Shown here one piece after another: positions 6,535-6,631 of a stretch of 6,631 nucleotides of DNA (its first letter is position 1; the number at the start of each line of letters is the position of its first letter). The stretch spans positions 1 to 6,631 of the forward strand of contig URNC01000115.1 in NCBI GenBank assembly GCA_900549065.1, in the 5' to 3' direction. Under the pieces are notes generated by a model that searched no databases, was not told the origin of the DNA, and saw only the letters and a program-made list of their open reading frames with translations. The translations under genes were made by a program, and so were the position numbers. The DNA comes from an uncultured Collinsella sp. Its GTDB lineage: Bacteria; Actinomycetota; Coriobacteriia; Coriobacteriales; Coriobacteriaceae.

Positions 6535-6540
6535 AGATAT

Positions 6541-6605
6541 ATGGAAGAAATGCCCAAGAACTACGATCCGTCGACCAACGAGCCGGCGATCCTGCAGAAG
6601 TGGCT
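6541..6605 (+). CDS. valS: Valyl-tRNA synthetase, 3' truncated at contig end
   Basis: Only 21 codons and two bases remain, reading MPKNYDPSTNEPAILQKW after an initial MEE. The KNYDP start and the W after a short helix fit the N terminus of valyl-tRNA synthetase, which joins valine to tRNA-Val in the cytoplasm. The position downstream of clpX agrees with known synteny in Gram-positive bacteria. The catalytic motifs lie beyond the window. The reading frame continues into 6606-6631, but those bases are adapter, so residues after KW are not real. With so few residues, the assignment leans partly on gene order. Confidence 0.75.
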
Positions 6606-6631
6606 CTGTCTCTTATACACATCTGACGCTG
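6606..6631. other. Nextera transposon/adapter sequence (non-genomic)
   Basis: CTGTCTCTTATACACATCT (6606-6624) is the 19-base Tn5 mosaic end used in Nextera libraries. The following GACGCTG (6625-6631) is the beginning of the reverse-complemented Read 1 adapter. Read on the minus strand from 6622 it gives MCIRDR, a known mark of adapter read-through in predicted proteins. It ends the contig and falsely extends valS. Confidence 0.97.

Noticed and set aside
6481..6540. T-box riboswitch upstream of valS
   Set aside because: No AGGGTGGNACCGCG-like T-box sequence or recognisable Stem I motif is present. The TGGC in the hairpin loop would not match the ACCA end expected for tRNA-Val.
1..6605. CRISPR arrays, insertion sequences, phage genes or toxin-antitoxin pairs
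   Set aside because: I saw no spaced direct repeats, transposase motifs, terminal inverted repeats or small paired genes. The native DNA is accounted for by one metabolic gene, one tRNA gene and four housekeeping genes.
6386..6622. Minus-strand open frame starting MCIRDR at the right edge
   Set aside because: Its start lies within the Nextera adapter, and the rest runs antisense through the valS leader and the clpX terminator. It is an artefact.
6489..6627. Short open frame from the ATG inside the valS leader hairpin, preceded by GGGGAGG
   Set aside because: The Shine-Dalgarno-like sequence is only one base from the ATG. The frame overlaps valS out of phase and ends in adapter sequence.

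Overview
The window is GC-rich coding DNA whose codons mostly end in G or C. The gene order tRNA-Leu, tig, clpP, clpX, valS, the single clpP gene and the protein sequences together suggest a Gram-positive actinobacterium of the Coriobacteriia, probably Collinsella or a close relative. That placement rests on recalled family sequences, not on a search.

Left part (1-2572): the window opens inside a long plus-strand gene for a single-chain molybdenum hydroxylase of the xanthine dehydrogenase family. The end of its [2Fe-2S] domain is fused to the molybdopterin domains. Its 5' end lies outside the window. A GC-rich hairpin with a T-run closes this unit.

Middle part (2631-4250): an extended -10 promoter precedes a complete tRNA-Leu with anticodon UAG. 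The gene for trigger factor (tig), the ribosome-bound chaperone, follows. A 162-base gap downstream of tig carries a perfect 11-bp inverted repeat followed by T-rich sequence, which may be a terminator or attenuator.

Right part (4283-6605): clpP and clpX are one base apart and encode the peptidase and the AAA+ unfoldase of the ClpXP protease. A strong 15-bp stem terminator follows clpX. A roughly 150-base leader with an 11-bp hairpin then precedes the first 21 codons of valS (valyl-tRNA synthetase). Trigger factor and ClpXP act together in protein quality control: one guards new chains at the ribosome and the other destroys failed or tagged proteins.

The last 26 bases (6606-6631) are not genomic. 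They match the Nextera transposon end and Read 1 adapter in reverse complement, so valS is cut off by a library artefact at the contig edge. I found no convincing new biological system. The points most worth a second look are the adapter, the valS leader hairpin, the inverted repeat between tig and clpP, the fused hydroxylase, and the eroded PPIase domain of trigger factor.
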